The position numbers and the translations under genes were made by a program. The notes under the pieces are model-generated. The model had not been told where the DNA came from. It ran no database searches and worked only from the letters and a program-made list of their open reading frames with translations. From Rhizophagus irregularis (lineage: Eukaryota; Glomeromycota; Glomeromycetes; Glomerales; Glomeraceae), in assembly GCF_026210795.1 (NCBI RefSeq), contig NC_089455.1, positions 1,364,001-1,428,000 on the forward strand: DNA of 64,000 bases, written 5' to 3'. Positions 45,540-56,217 of this stretch are shown in pieces; position 1 is the stretch's first letter; each line of letters starts with the position of its first letter.

Positions 45540-45850
45540 AACGCAGTAGAACGCTAACGATTTTTTTATTATTATTAATTGATTTGACTTTTTAATTATG
45601 ATTTATAGTTGATTTTTCAATCGAAAAATCAACGCAGTAAGATGCTAAAGATTTTCTTATTAATTAATTGATTTGACTTTTTAATTATGATTTATAGTTG
45701 ATTTTTCAATCAAGAAATCAATGCAGTAGGACACTAAAGATTTTTGTAATTTTAATTGATTTGTCTTTTTTAATTATGATTTATAGTTGATTTTTTTCAA
45801 GAAATTAATGCTATAGGACACTAACGATTTTCTTATTAATTAATTGATGA
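45540..45850. repeat. Tandem repeat, about 95 bp x 3
   Basis: Units begin acgcagtagaacgctaacga / acgcagtaagatgctaaag / atgcagtaggacactaaag / atgctataggacactaacg. Each continues through ttgatttgactttttaattatg and ttgatttttcaatc. Copies diverge gradually from left to right. The array lies just upstream of the gene starting at 45932. Confidence 0.75.
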
Positions 45851-47367
45851 TTTTTAAATTTATAAATAGGATGATATGATAATATTGAACCTGCTTTGAT
45901 TTTTTAAAACGAATATTGAGTGAATATCAAAATGTTAAATAATAGCAATAATAAAAAAAACAATAAAAAAAATAACAAATAAAAGCAACAGAAGTTTCAA
46001 GAAGAAACACCTGACAAAGGATCTAATCATCAATGGGAAAGAACGGAAGAAAAAAGTAATCTGAATGAGACGAGTAACAAGACTAATAAGTTGACTAGCA
46101 AATCATCACCCATCAAGTCGATCCTCAAATCTGCAAAGTTGACTAAACTGACTCAAGAAGAGTCTGACGATGAGGTTATAGAAATTGAACCGCCAAATAT
46201 TCCTAAAGGTAATTGAATTTTGGAAAATTGTTGATTGATATGTACGATAATTAATAATTTTTATAGATCAATAAGAGATGTTATCAGAAATGAAAAAACG
46301 ATATGAAAATATTTGAATCCACAAAAATTCGTATTAGTGGTTAAAGACAATCAAGGTAATGAAAAGATGATTGATAATGACGATACTGATTGAGAAGCAG
46401 ACACGATTTTAATTTCATTTGTATAAATTCAGAATTATTCATAAAAAAATATTACTATTAATAAAATTCTTTATTTAGAAAATTTAAAATTAAAGAAACA
46501 AATTGATGAAGTACAAGTAGAGAATGTAAGGCTTCAACGTGAAAATAACTGATTATTTGATAAAAATCATTTTTTGACTCAAGTAAATGAGGCCTTTGCA
46601 AATGAAAATGACGAGCTACGTGAAAGCTTAAACAGATATTTGAGAATCCGTCTGCCTAAAGCCATTCATAGGCAGACGGATCTCGAACAGCTGGCAAAAA
46701 ATCAAAAAAGAATTAAGACAAAAAAGTCTGAGCGATATGAAAAAAAATCAGAGGAATAACGGTCTAGTTCGATGAGTACGACGAAAAAAAAGCTAAGGTA
46801 TATTAATTTTATTTGTCTAATTCAGTTATTTAAAATTGCAGTATTGAGTAATTAAGTAACGGTTATCATTATTTAATTGTTATATTTAGGCTGAAATGAA
46901 GTCTATTTTGAAAACCATTGATAAAACTCGAGGACTAGATTACAATGAAACGTTTAATAGCGCAAAAAATCTCAAGATTCGTCGTAAGCTAGTTCCTAAA
47001 TTGCGTTCAGCCCTTACTTCATATTTTTCCGCTTCGAATGGGCAACTTACAAAATGGTTGGATTGTCTCCACAAGTCTCATCATTCTCATCAAAGATTAA
47101 TGGATAGGGGAAAAGCTGATGAAAATAAATACCAGGTGCACTCAAACAATCGAGTACACGATATTAGTAATGATTTATAATTATTATGCTGAATTTTATT
47201 CCAATTATATATTGAATTTTATTCAAATTATAACGTATTTTAGAAGAAAATCTGCCGAATGAAGGCGGCAAAGAGATTATATAGTTTTGATGATGAACGG
47301 ATAACAAAATATGATAAGCATAGATTACTAAAGATGTTATCCAATCACTTATTTCATTCTCCAGAAA

Positions 47368-47784
47368 TAGTGCTCCGAAACGAGTCAAGTTGACTCGCGA
47401 GTTGGTCAAGTCGAGTCGAGTCGAGTCGAGTTGAAAATTACAATCAAATCGAATCGATTTGAGTCGAGTTAATAATTTAATAAAATCGAGTCGAGTCGAG
47501 TTAAGCCGAATTAAACATAATTCCGGCCAAATTTATGGAATTTCCTTTTTTGGAAATTATGTTACACAAAATCCGAGACGAAAAATTTTTGAAAATTACA
47601 AAAATGGAACTTTGTAGAACGGCTATCGCCAAAAAAAGGAAATGATCGGCATAGCCGAATTAAAATCACGTGATTTAATTCGACTCGACTCGATTCGATT
47701 TGACGGGCCAACTCGACTCGAATCGAGTCGAGTTTATATTTTTATAATTTTAACTCGACTCGACTCGACTCATTCGGAACTCTA
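47368..47784. mobile_element. 417 bp hAT-type MITE with 8-bp TSD
   Basis: Starts TAGTGCTCCGAA and ends TTCGGAACTCTA, flanked by exact tccagaaa (47360-47367, 47785-47792). TA(G)NG termini with 8-bp duplications are the hAT signature. The interior is largely gagtc/gactc pentamer repeats (gagtcgagtcgagtc), giving long foldback arms, plus a GGCC-core motif near 47520. Confidence 0.92.
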
Positions 47785-47996
47785 TCCAGAAATAAGCAAG
47801 ACAGACGAAGAAGATCCAACAAAGTCCATAATGCTATTTACTACTATTTGTGAAGATCTGATGAGGTTAGAACTTCTGAATCTTAATTTTTCAGACGAAT
47901 CGCTAGATTTAATTTTTATATTTATTGTTTCTTCAACTTAAAGATTTGCTACGAAATGTACTTGATGTACATTCGTCAAATAAGTCGAAATTAATA

Positions 47997-48731
47997 CAGT
48001 GCGGTGCATACATAATAGGTACGCATATCTTGTGATCTAATGGTCAGAATTTTATAAAATTTTAAAATTAGATAGCTTTTAAAAAGATAAATACATTAAG
48101 TAAATAAAAAAATTTTCTCAATTTTTTTTGCTGACATAATACAAAATCACATGACTTAAAATAAATTTGATTGGCTGATGCAATACCTAATGTTAATTAG
48201 AATTATGCATAATTTTTTATATATAATTTATTATTCATTATAATTATTTAAAGTAATTTGATTAAGTATATTAACAGGAACTTTTCTATGGGATTTATAT
48301 TTTTTTTAGCAAGTTTTTCCATGATTCCTTTTTGAGAAATAGATATAATATAATTTGTAATAAATAAAAACTACCAAAATTTTTTTTGAATTTTTTTTCA
48401 AAATTTTTTTAATAAAGTATGGGTAAGTTTATAAGCTAAAATGATTTATTTGAATAAGCACTATCAAATGATTATTTTTTTTTATGTTACACAAAAATCA
48501 CTTATTCTCAAATTTTTCCCATCATAATAAATTACCTGAACTTCAAACTTATGTAGCACTAGCAAAATTTATTATTTTTTAATTCAACCCGATAAGTTTA
48601 AAAGCTCTTGATATGCTTTATTAAAATTATTGGTTAGAATTTTAAAATATTATTTTTTGCTAATGTGACATCTTTTTGAAAATGTCACATTATGACTATA
48701 AAATTGGGTTGGTTATAGAGGTACCGCACTG
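47997..48731. mobile_element. 735 bp TA-target element with CAGTGCGGT ends
   Basis: CAGTGCGGTGCATACAT at the left and GAGGTACCGCACTG at the right, with TA on both sides (47995-47996, 48732-48733). It has no coding capacity. CAGT-type ends and TA target suggest pogo/Tc1-mariner mobilisation by a transposase different from that of the CAGTCAACT family. It interrupts the gene at 45932-49027. Confidence 0.85.
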
Positions 48732-49027
48732 TACGTGAATGAAGATATGCATGACTACAAGGTACAAAAATACGACTAACCACATCCGTCAAATGCTTTC
48801 AAATGGTCTTATATCGTATAATAATAAGATTTAATATTCGATACTGATATCGATCAGGGTATGAAGAAGTAGAAGAAGTTAGTAGAGTGACAACACCAGC
48901 AACTGGCAACACCACCAAAAATGATGAAGGCTATAACAAAGAAGGAGAAGAAAAACTATCAAAATCAACAGTTGGCGACAATCATAATAATTCAGATTCT
49001 GATTTACATATGGACGACGCGCAATGA

Positions 49028-49483
49028 ATAAATTTGAATTAATTTGGTAGAAAACTTTCTTTTTTCGTTAAAAATCTAGATATATATATAATTAATATTC
49101 CAAATTATTAGTATTAGAATTTTCCATAATTAGAAATAAATTTGTCTTAATTCAGAAAAAAATTACTGTATATTGCGAGCCATAGTACCCCCCTATGCAT
49201 AGTACTTCCCTTGAAAAATTTCATAGAATTGTATAGTACCTGGGAGGATATTTTACAATTATCTCGTGATCTAGTGATTAGATTTGAGCCATCTTTTTTT
49301 ATTTGATAGCTCTCATTGAGCTCTTCAAAATAAAAAAAGATCATTTAAATTGGACTGGTAGATTGTGAGATATTCGCAAAAAATGGAATTTTTAGGTTTT
49401 GTTTAGTACCCGGAAGTACAGGATCAAACTCCCGATTTTTGCAAGATACTCAAGGTACTGTGGCCCGCTATATATGGTAATTA
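49028..49483. other. Stretch between broken gene and minisatellite
   Basis: No gene. Contains acaattatctcgtgatctagtgatta (49255-49280), a relative of the 'nnagatatctcagcatccagtgatc' repeat family seen at 52000, 54290 and 63975. Confidence 0.45.
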
Positions 49484-49935
49484 CAATTCAAAATAAATTT
49501 ACTGCAAATTTACCGTAATTCAGAATAAAATTTACTGCAATTCAGACGTAATTCAAAATAAAATTAACTGCAATTCATTAAATTTTTACCACAATTCAGA
49601 ATAAATTTACCGCAATTCAGAATAAAATTTATTGCAATTCAGAATAGAAAATTTACCGCAATTCAGAATAGAAAATTTACTGCAATTTAGATTAAAATTT
49701 ACCACAATTCAGAATAAATTTACTGCAATTCAGAATAAAAAATTTACTGCAATTCAGATTAAAATTTACCACAATTCAGAATAAATTTACCGCAATTCAG
49801 AATAGAAAATTTACTGCAATTTAGATTAAAATTTACCGCAATTCAAAATAAATTTACTGCAATTCAGATTAAAATTTATCGCAATTTATCAAAATTTATC
49901 ATAATTCAGAATAAATTCACTGCAATTCGGTAAAT
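49484..49935. repeat. Minisatellite: caattcagaataaaatttac type
   Basis: About 18 imperfect copies of a 22-28 bp unit reading (g)caattcagaataaatttac, with variants aga(a)aattta, gattaaaattta and a/g changes. It forms one continuous head-to-tail block. Confidence 0.85.
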
Positions 49936-50249
49936 TTATGAATATATTTTTTTAAACAATTCAGATTAAAAATACTAAGCAATTTAGATACAATTTTAAT
50001 ATTCTGATCGATGTCGATTGGCCTGCCAATTGAAACTTTGCCTAAATTAATAAATTGGCCATCTTTATCACCAAATTCAGCCTAAAATCGGACATCTGAT
50101 TTCTAGCTGATTTGGACTATTTTGACCGGTGCAATCCTATACCTTAAAAAACAGGCTAGTCCGTTTTAGTATAGAATTGTGGTCTTTCAATTCTGCTACA
50201 TGTACAATAAGATCGTCAGTCTTTTTAAAACTGACCAGTCTTTTTTATC

Positions 50250-50632
50250 GCTGTTTTCAAATTAGTGGAATCTCTATATATCACCCTAATAAGGAAATCG
50301 ATTTCCAAAAATTTGCAAAAATCCAGAATTTTTCTGAATAACTATGTAGGAAAAGGTCAATTATTAGCGATTTTTAGAGGAAATCTTGGGAAATTCTCAA
50401 TTACAAAGGTAATTTGTTTATAAAAAAGTATTTATATTACACAAAGTTTTATCACTCACTTATAAGCAAACTATTTGAATAATTAAGAATTTCCTGAGAT
50501 TTCCTCCAGAAATCACTAGCAATTGGACCTTTACTACAAAGTTATTCAGGAAAATTCTGGATTTTCCACATTTGCGAAAACTGATTTTCTTAGTGGGTGA
50601 CATGCAGGAGATCCCACTAATTTGAAAACAGC
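50250..50632. mobile_element. 383 bp foldback element, copy 1
   Basis: Two arms of about 180 bp are inverted copies of each other: CTGTTTTCAAATTAGTGG ... at the left and CCACTAATTTGAAAACAG-like at the right, through the whole length. A second copy is at 55839-56217. Frames in it (50129-50341, 50460-50654) are by-products of the arms, not genes. Confidence 0.85.
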
Positions 50633-51044
50633 AATAATTTCTTTTTTTTTGCAAATAATAATTTTTTTAATTACTTTATTAACTTTATAAATAAACATTA
50701 ATTGTATAAATTTATAGGATTTTTCAATAGGCGTGTAAGTAGGAAAAATGATTTCCTTTATTTATTGATTTGTAATTATCAAAATTAGTCAGTTTTCTTA
50801 TTTTTTTTATAAAGATTTTCATTAGTGAGGTTAATAACTTTATTTAATATAAAAATCATTTATATATAAAGACTGATACGAAGACCAGGTCAGTCTCAAG
50901 ACTGGTCCTACTGCACCAGAGAAAAATGAAAGATCATGGTTCAGTCAGGACCCGTTTACTTATAAGATAGGTCACCCCCAGACCTAAGGTAAAAATCATA
51001 TATAAAATTCTTTGCAGATCTTACTATAAAAGGAAATTTTATGT

Positions 51045-51229
51045 TAAGGAAGTGACACATATGACGTAATTATTAGAGGGGAGAGGGAATAATTAAAATC
51101 TGATGTTACACTTATTCTATTTATATAAATTGTATAATTAAATTTAATTGGTTATCAAATCTGACAAGGAAGGGAGGTGGTAGAATTCATAGTAAAATGA
51201 ATATGATGTAATATGTGTCACTTCCCTTA
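51045..51229. mobile_element. 185 bp MITE, G-rich core family
   Basis: taaggaagtgacacatatga at the left and tcatatgtg-type inverse (atatgtgtcacttccctta) at the right. Inner purine tracts aggggagaggg and ggaagggaggtgg. Related in layout to 42311-42479 and 53927-54094. Confidence 0.75.
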
Positions 51230-51429
51230 CATTATTATGATTTTTTTCCTTTTTAGCTAATTAACCAATAGAATTTAAGAAAAAAGTAAGGTAAAAACTA
51301 TTAGTAAAAGGCTAATTTTCTATGGTGACCTTTATTATAAGTAAGCGGAGTCCTGTTCAGTCCTACAAGTATTGAGACTAACTAGTTCAGGATTGAGTAG
51401 AACTGGTAGAACCAATGACCATTTTTATC

Positions 51430-51690
51430 TAATACTTTCAAAATATTGAAACAGTATCCTGAAATCTAAAAAATGAAACTGAAATATTAGTAAATATTTT
51501 ATTATTGTAAATAAAACAAATAAACTTCGAAGGTTCTTATATTTATCTTCAAAATTTTTCCGTCTAAAAGAAGACCAGAAAATAAACTACAAAAAAATAA
51601 ACAAAATGTTAATAAATGTTTACTAATGTTTTGTTAAACAAAAAAAAAATAAAATTGATTTTGAAGGTAAAAAACTGAAATGTTAGTTAA
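51430..51690 (-). repeat. Relics of the exon/intron-like unit
   Basis: The text has 36-44 nt blocks separated by aaaaaatgaaactgaaatattagtaaatattttatt and similar. On the minus strand this reads as polypyrimidine plus AG, a short exon-like block, then a new unit. More decayed than the 17.7 and 61.0 kb arrays. Confidence 0.45.
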
Positions 51691-51999
51691 TATTTTGTAA
51701 AAAAAATTATTTAATAAGTAAATATAAGAAAACACAGTTTGGATCATAATTTTGTTTAGTTATATAGGCTGATTTGTTTACCTTTAATTAAAATATTGAT
51801 TTTATTACATTTTTATTATACAAAATACTATATAATATACAGTAAATTGGAGATGAGTATTAAAAAATTTTTATTTAATGTTATTATACTATAATTTAGT
51901 AAATATTTCCTTTAAATTAATATAATTCTTAGCATTTACTATATATATTAAAAATTTGTATCTTAACCTTAACTGTTAAACGTAAATATCTTCAGATCC

Positions 52000-52260
52000 A
52001 GTGATACAATTGAAAAGCTCTTTTTTTGTTCATATAGACCAGATCAAGAGCTTTCCAAAGAGCCTAAATTTATAAAAAATGGATCAGTGGATCTTAAGAT
52101 ATTTGCATTTAAGCATGTATTTCCAGATCTAATAATTCAATCAGTGAGCTCTTTTTTCGCCTATAAAGTCCAGAACAAGGGCTTTCCAACGAGCCTAAAA
52201 TTATAGAAAACGGATCGGTGAATCTTGATATATTTGCATTTAAAGATAGTAATATAAACT
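52000..52260. repeat. Direct repeat, about 125 bp x 2
   Basis: Two copies of a block: cagatc(c/t)a.t.atacaatt.a..gagctctttttt..., agtccaga.caag.gctttcca, ggatc(a/g)gtg(g/a)atctt...atatttgcattta. It belongs to a dispersed family (49255, 54190-54330, 63975). Confidence 0.65.
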
Positions 52261-53926
52261 CTAACATAAAATAATTATTTTTATTGTTTGAAAATATCTA
52301 TTATGATACCATCTTTTATATCATATCCGCCAATTCATGAAATTAGTTAAATTAAGATTTTCATAAAGATTTGCACATTTTAACAAGAATTATGTTTCAC
52401 AAGCTTAAATTATATGTGTTATATAATTAGATGATTTAAATCTATCAAAAAATAAAAAAAAATTTTTAACATTTATTCAAAAATAACAATGGCAACTACT
52501 TTCTTTTTCAATCACTTTTCAATCATTTTTCAATTAGATTTTTGTTAGGTGACTTAAAAAAGTTTATAGGCATATATAGCAAGTTTTTTTTAATTAGTAA
52601 GTAAGAAAACAAATATTAATAATTTATATTAATAAGAAAAATCTTTTTTCATTTATTTTTAACTTTAGTTCCTTCTTTTTTTTAGTAAAAATATATACAA
52701 AATAAAAATGTGAATTATGATTTAGAGTTTTTGAGATGTTTTTTTTGTTTTTTACTATACTAATTTTATTCTACTTGTTAATTACTTTTTAAAATTGATT
52801 TTATTAATTTATTCAATTTAAAACAGAAATAGCAAATAAAACCTTGTTAAGTAAAGTAAAAAGAACTCAATAATACCTGTAAAGATCATCTTTTAGTAAG
52901 AATTATAATTTTAAAAATTTTTGTGTCAGAGTTTTATTCAATTAACAAAATCGTTAATATCTTGACGTACATGCATGCTAAACACATATATTTATATTTA
53001 TATGAAAGCCCAGAACCTACTCTACCTGAACAAAAGAAGATCATTCAGATTGAATTACTAGATGTGAAGATATTAACGATCAAAGTCAAAAGTTAAAAAT
53101 AAATATATTGAACGTAATTATTCAGCAACTTGTGATTCAATTCATGCGATATTTGGTTTATGGATAGCTCTTGATTACCTCTTTCTAATGAATATAAATT
53201 CATTCGTCTAGCATACATATATGTTAAGTTATTCAATATTTTATCATGACAATTATATTTAAATTTTTTAATTTTAATGATATTATTAAAAAAAATCAAA
53301 AAATAATATAATTAAATCAATTTTATTTATGTCAGCTGGTGTGAATCTATCATTTTCATGTAACTTGTATTTACATTTGCTTAATAAAATTAGTTTTTTG
53401 AATATAAAACTTAATTCCATAAATCAGCCTATATGTGATATTTTTATTATACTTTTATAAACATTTATAGCTACTAAGACTATATAAATTTTTATTTTAC
53501 TTTATATTTTATTAAAATATACTTACTTTTTAATAATATATGTTAAAAATTCCATATATATAAGAAATGGGTTTTTATTAGTAAAATGGGTTTTTTCACA
53601 TCTTTTTTACATTTAATAATTTAAGTTTCGCAAATGTAAATTTTATTCAACTTATTATTTAGTCAAGTGATCATGATTTTTTGGTATTACAAAACAATTT
53701 TGAGTAACAAAAATTGTTGAAAATCAATTCAATAATTCTTTTTAATGCAGAGTAAACAAATCAGCCCATATGTATTTCTATAAAAAGAAAAAAGAAAATA
53801 TTAGAAATATTTTTTAAAAGAAATTAAAAAAAGTAAATTTCAAGCATATTCAAAACTTACCATTTCACTTTCTAAAGTTGAAGACCTATACAAAAAAAAA
53901 ATAGTGAATATTAGAAATATTTCCTT
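52261..53926. other. AT-rich stretch without genes
   Basis: Mostly A/T tracts. A short minus-strand open frame at 53093-53299 has no recognisable features. One relic exon/intron-like unit at about 53770-53900 (minus strand: TTTTTTGTATAG, a 25-nt block, then GTAAGTTTTGAATATG). Confidence 0.5.
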
Positions 53927-54094
53927 AGGGTGCTGTCAGATATTACCTAATATTTTAGAGAAAGGGAAAGTAACTAAAGATCTTAGGTTATATATAATAC
54001 TATATAAGGAATTATATATATAATATATTTTACCTAGGGGAGAAAGGGTAAGCTTTTATATTAAAGTAATATTAGAATATCTGACAGTATCCTT
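53927..54094. mobile_element. 168 bp MITE, G-rich core family
   Basis: tagggtgctgtcagatatta at the left and ttagaatatctgacagtatcc at the right form inverted ends. It matches 42311-42479 almost throughout, including the cttaggttatatataatactatataagga centre. Confidence 0.8.
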
Positions 54095-55838
54095 ATAGGA
54101 CCCTAAACATCTCTTATAGAACTCATAACTGACTTTTTGCCAAAAAAATCCAATTTACTCTTTTTTTATTTTCAGTTTTTTTGCAATTATATCGGCAACC
54201 AGTGATCTGATTCATGCAGATTTTTTTTTATTTTGTAAAGCTTGATAAGGGCTACAAAACAAAAAAAAAGTTTACATAAATTGGATCACTGGATGCTGAG
54301 ATAATCGCAAAAAATGTGATTTTTTTTTTGAAATTTAGGCCAATTTGCTAAAAAGTTACTTTCTGAGTTGCTTGTATATATAATGTCTGGTTACAAAAAA
54401 GAATAAAAAAAATTTTTTAAAAAAAGTTTTGAAGTAAAACACTTCAAAATTTACCATCATTTCAGTTTATTTTAAAATATCAAAAATCTTACAAAAAAAA
54501 TAGAAAGGAAATGTTAGAAACGTTTTCTTACAATAAAGAATTAAAAAAAAAAAATTTAAAAAGTTTTGAAATTTTTGCTTCAAAACTTACTATTATTTTT
54601 CTGAAATATAGTTCTGAAAAGAGGAAAGGAAATGGAGAAGAGGAGAAAAAGAGGAAGTAGAGAAAAAAAAAGAAAGGAAAGAGGATAGAAGAAGAGAAAT
54701 TAAAAGGGAGAGGGATAAAAAAGAAAGGACCAAAAAATGGTGCAAAAAAAGGATTCAATAGAATACAATTGGATATTAATAATTGATAACTTTTCATTAA
54801 ATTTATAATACAGGTCAAAAGATGTCAAATCAGTCATCAATCAGTCATCAATCGGGTATCCGATTTGTGCCTGATTGGCATATGATTTCTGCCAAAATCC
54901 ACAATTGATGGTCAATTTATGGTCAATTAATAGTTAATTTATGGGTTAATTTATGGTAGTAATCATATAACCAATAATAAAATTTATTACAACATATTAT
55001 AATATTTATTAAAATTATAAACTAAACAAACAATAAAATACATAGTGTCTTTATCTATTAATATTTTAAAATAAAAACCATTCATAATCTTTTTTAAATA
55101 CTTTATACTACAAAATGATGTAATATTTGATAAAGTTAGTAATATTTAATAAATAGTAAAGTGTAAAAGTTAGTAATCATAGTAAAGTATAAATACAAAA
55201 TTAGTATTATGAAGAGTTTGATAAAAAAAAAGAAAAATACATGATAATGTTAGTAAAATATAAAAAAAAGAATAACATTAGTAATATAAAAAAAAGAAAT
55301 ATATTGTTACATTAGTAATATTAAAAAGTGATAATATTATAAAATAAAATATAGTTAGTACAATAAATTTAATGACAAAAATACAATAATTAATATATCT
55401 GTAAAATGTAAAGAGAGTAAGAAAAAAACAGAAAAAATAAACAAACTCTAGTTTGGTAATTTATATGCATATTAAGATCAGGTTACGTGCATAAAAATCA
55501 GACCGAATTTTAATTGGTTAATAATAGATAAATATCAAATTTACTCATCTCATGATTTTACCTTTATATATATAGTGACCTTTTAAATTTGTATCAAATT
55601 TACCTTGACTTTTGGAGACCTAAATTTTTTTAAAAATTGTTTAATAATATTAATTTATTTAATATAAATTTAATAAAAAGTATATTATTTTTTATTTAAT
55701 GTTACGAATTCTAAAAAAATTCTCTATTAAAAATATCTCATATAAACCTAAAAAATTTTACAAAAAAGAAATCTCTATTAATCAAAAATATCCCATACAA
55801 ATCCTAAAAAATTTTACAAAAAAAATCTCTATTATCAA
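54095..55838. other. AT-rich stretch with repeat relics
   Basis: Includes ccagtgatctgattcatgca and ggatcactggatgctgagat (54190-54305), facing each other across about 75 bp; two exon/intron-like relics (54430-54610); a gattgatggtcaattta family block (54820-54960); and plain AT-rich DNA. No gene. Confidence 0.5.
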
Positions 55839-56217
55839 CTGTTTTCAAATTAGTGGGACCCCCTGCATGTCATCCACTAAGAAAATCAGTTTTCGCAAAT
55901 GTGGAAAATCCAGAATTTTTCTGAATAACTTTGTAGAAAAGGTCCGATTGCTAGTGATTTCTGGAGGAAATCTCAGGAAATTCTCAATTATTCAAATAAT
56001 TTGCTTATAAGTGAGTGATAAAACTTTGTGTAATATAAACACTTTTATAAGCAAACTACCTTTATAATTGAGAATTTCGCAAGATTTCCTCTGAAAATCA
56101 CTAATAATTAACCTTTTCATACACAGTTATTCAGAAAAATTCTGGGTTTTCACAAATTTTTGAAAATCGATTTCCTTAGGGGGTGACATACAGGGGGTCC
56201 CACTAATTTGAAAATAG
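55839..56217. mobile_element. 379 bp foldback element, copy 2
   Basis: CTGTTTTCAAATTAGTGGG to CCCACTAATTTGAAAATAG, arms inverted over the full length. Similar to 50250-50632, but the arms are joined in the opposite order, so the two copies are inverted relative to each other. Confidence 0.85.

Larger units (their letters stand above)
45932..49027 (+). pseudogene. Broken gene of unknown function (Asn/Lys-rich start, coiled coil, acidic tail)
   Basis: Not recognised. Starts MLNNSNNKKNNKKNN. Then GSNHQWERTEEKSN and a Ser/Lys stretch (SPIKSILKSAKLTKL). After an intron-like gap comes a coiled-coil segment (LKLKKQIDEVQVENVRLQ, FANENDELRESLNRYLRIRL, 46480-46757). Then an exon MKSILKTIDKTRGLDYNET...FSASNGQLTKWLDCLHKS (46896-47180), RMKAAKRLYSFDDERITKYD (47258-47318), and ISKTDEEDPTKSIMLFTTIC after the hAT-type MITE. 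The tail is TTPATGNTTKND...DSDLHMDDAQ and stops at 49027. Breaks: several TGA/TAA codons, MITE 47368-47784 and MITE 47997-48731. The layout suggests a multi-exon host protein, possibly from a paralogous family; function unknown. Confidence 0.6.

Noticed and set aside
54528-54818. Minus-strand frame rich in Phe/Ser/Pro
   Set aside because: Comes from a purine-rich low-complexity tract (gagaaaaagaggaagta), not a gene.
50129-56010. Frames of 64-103 codons reading CFQISG..., shared by two places
   Set aside because: They are translations of the foldback element arms.
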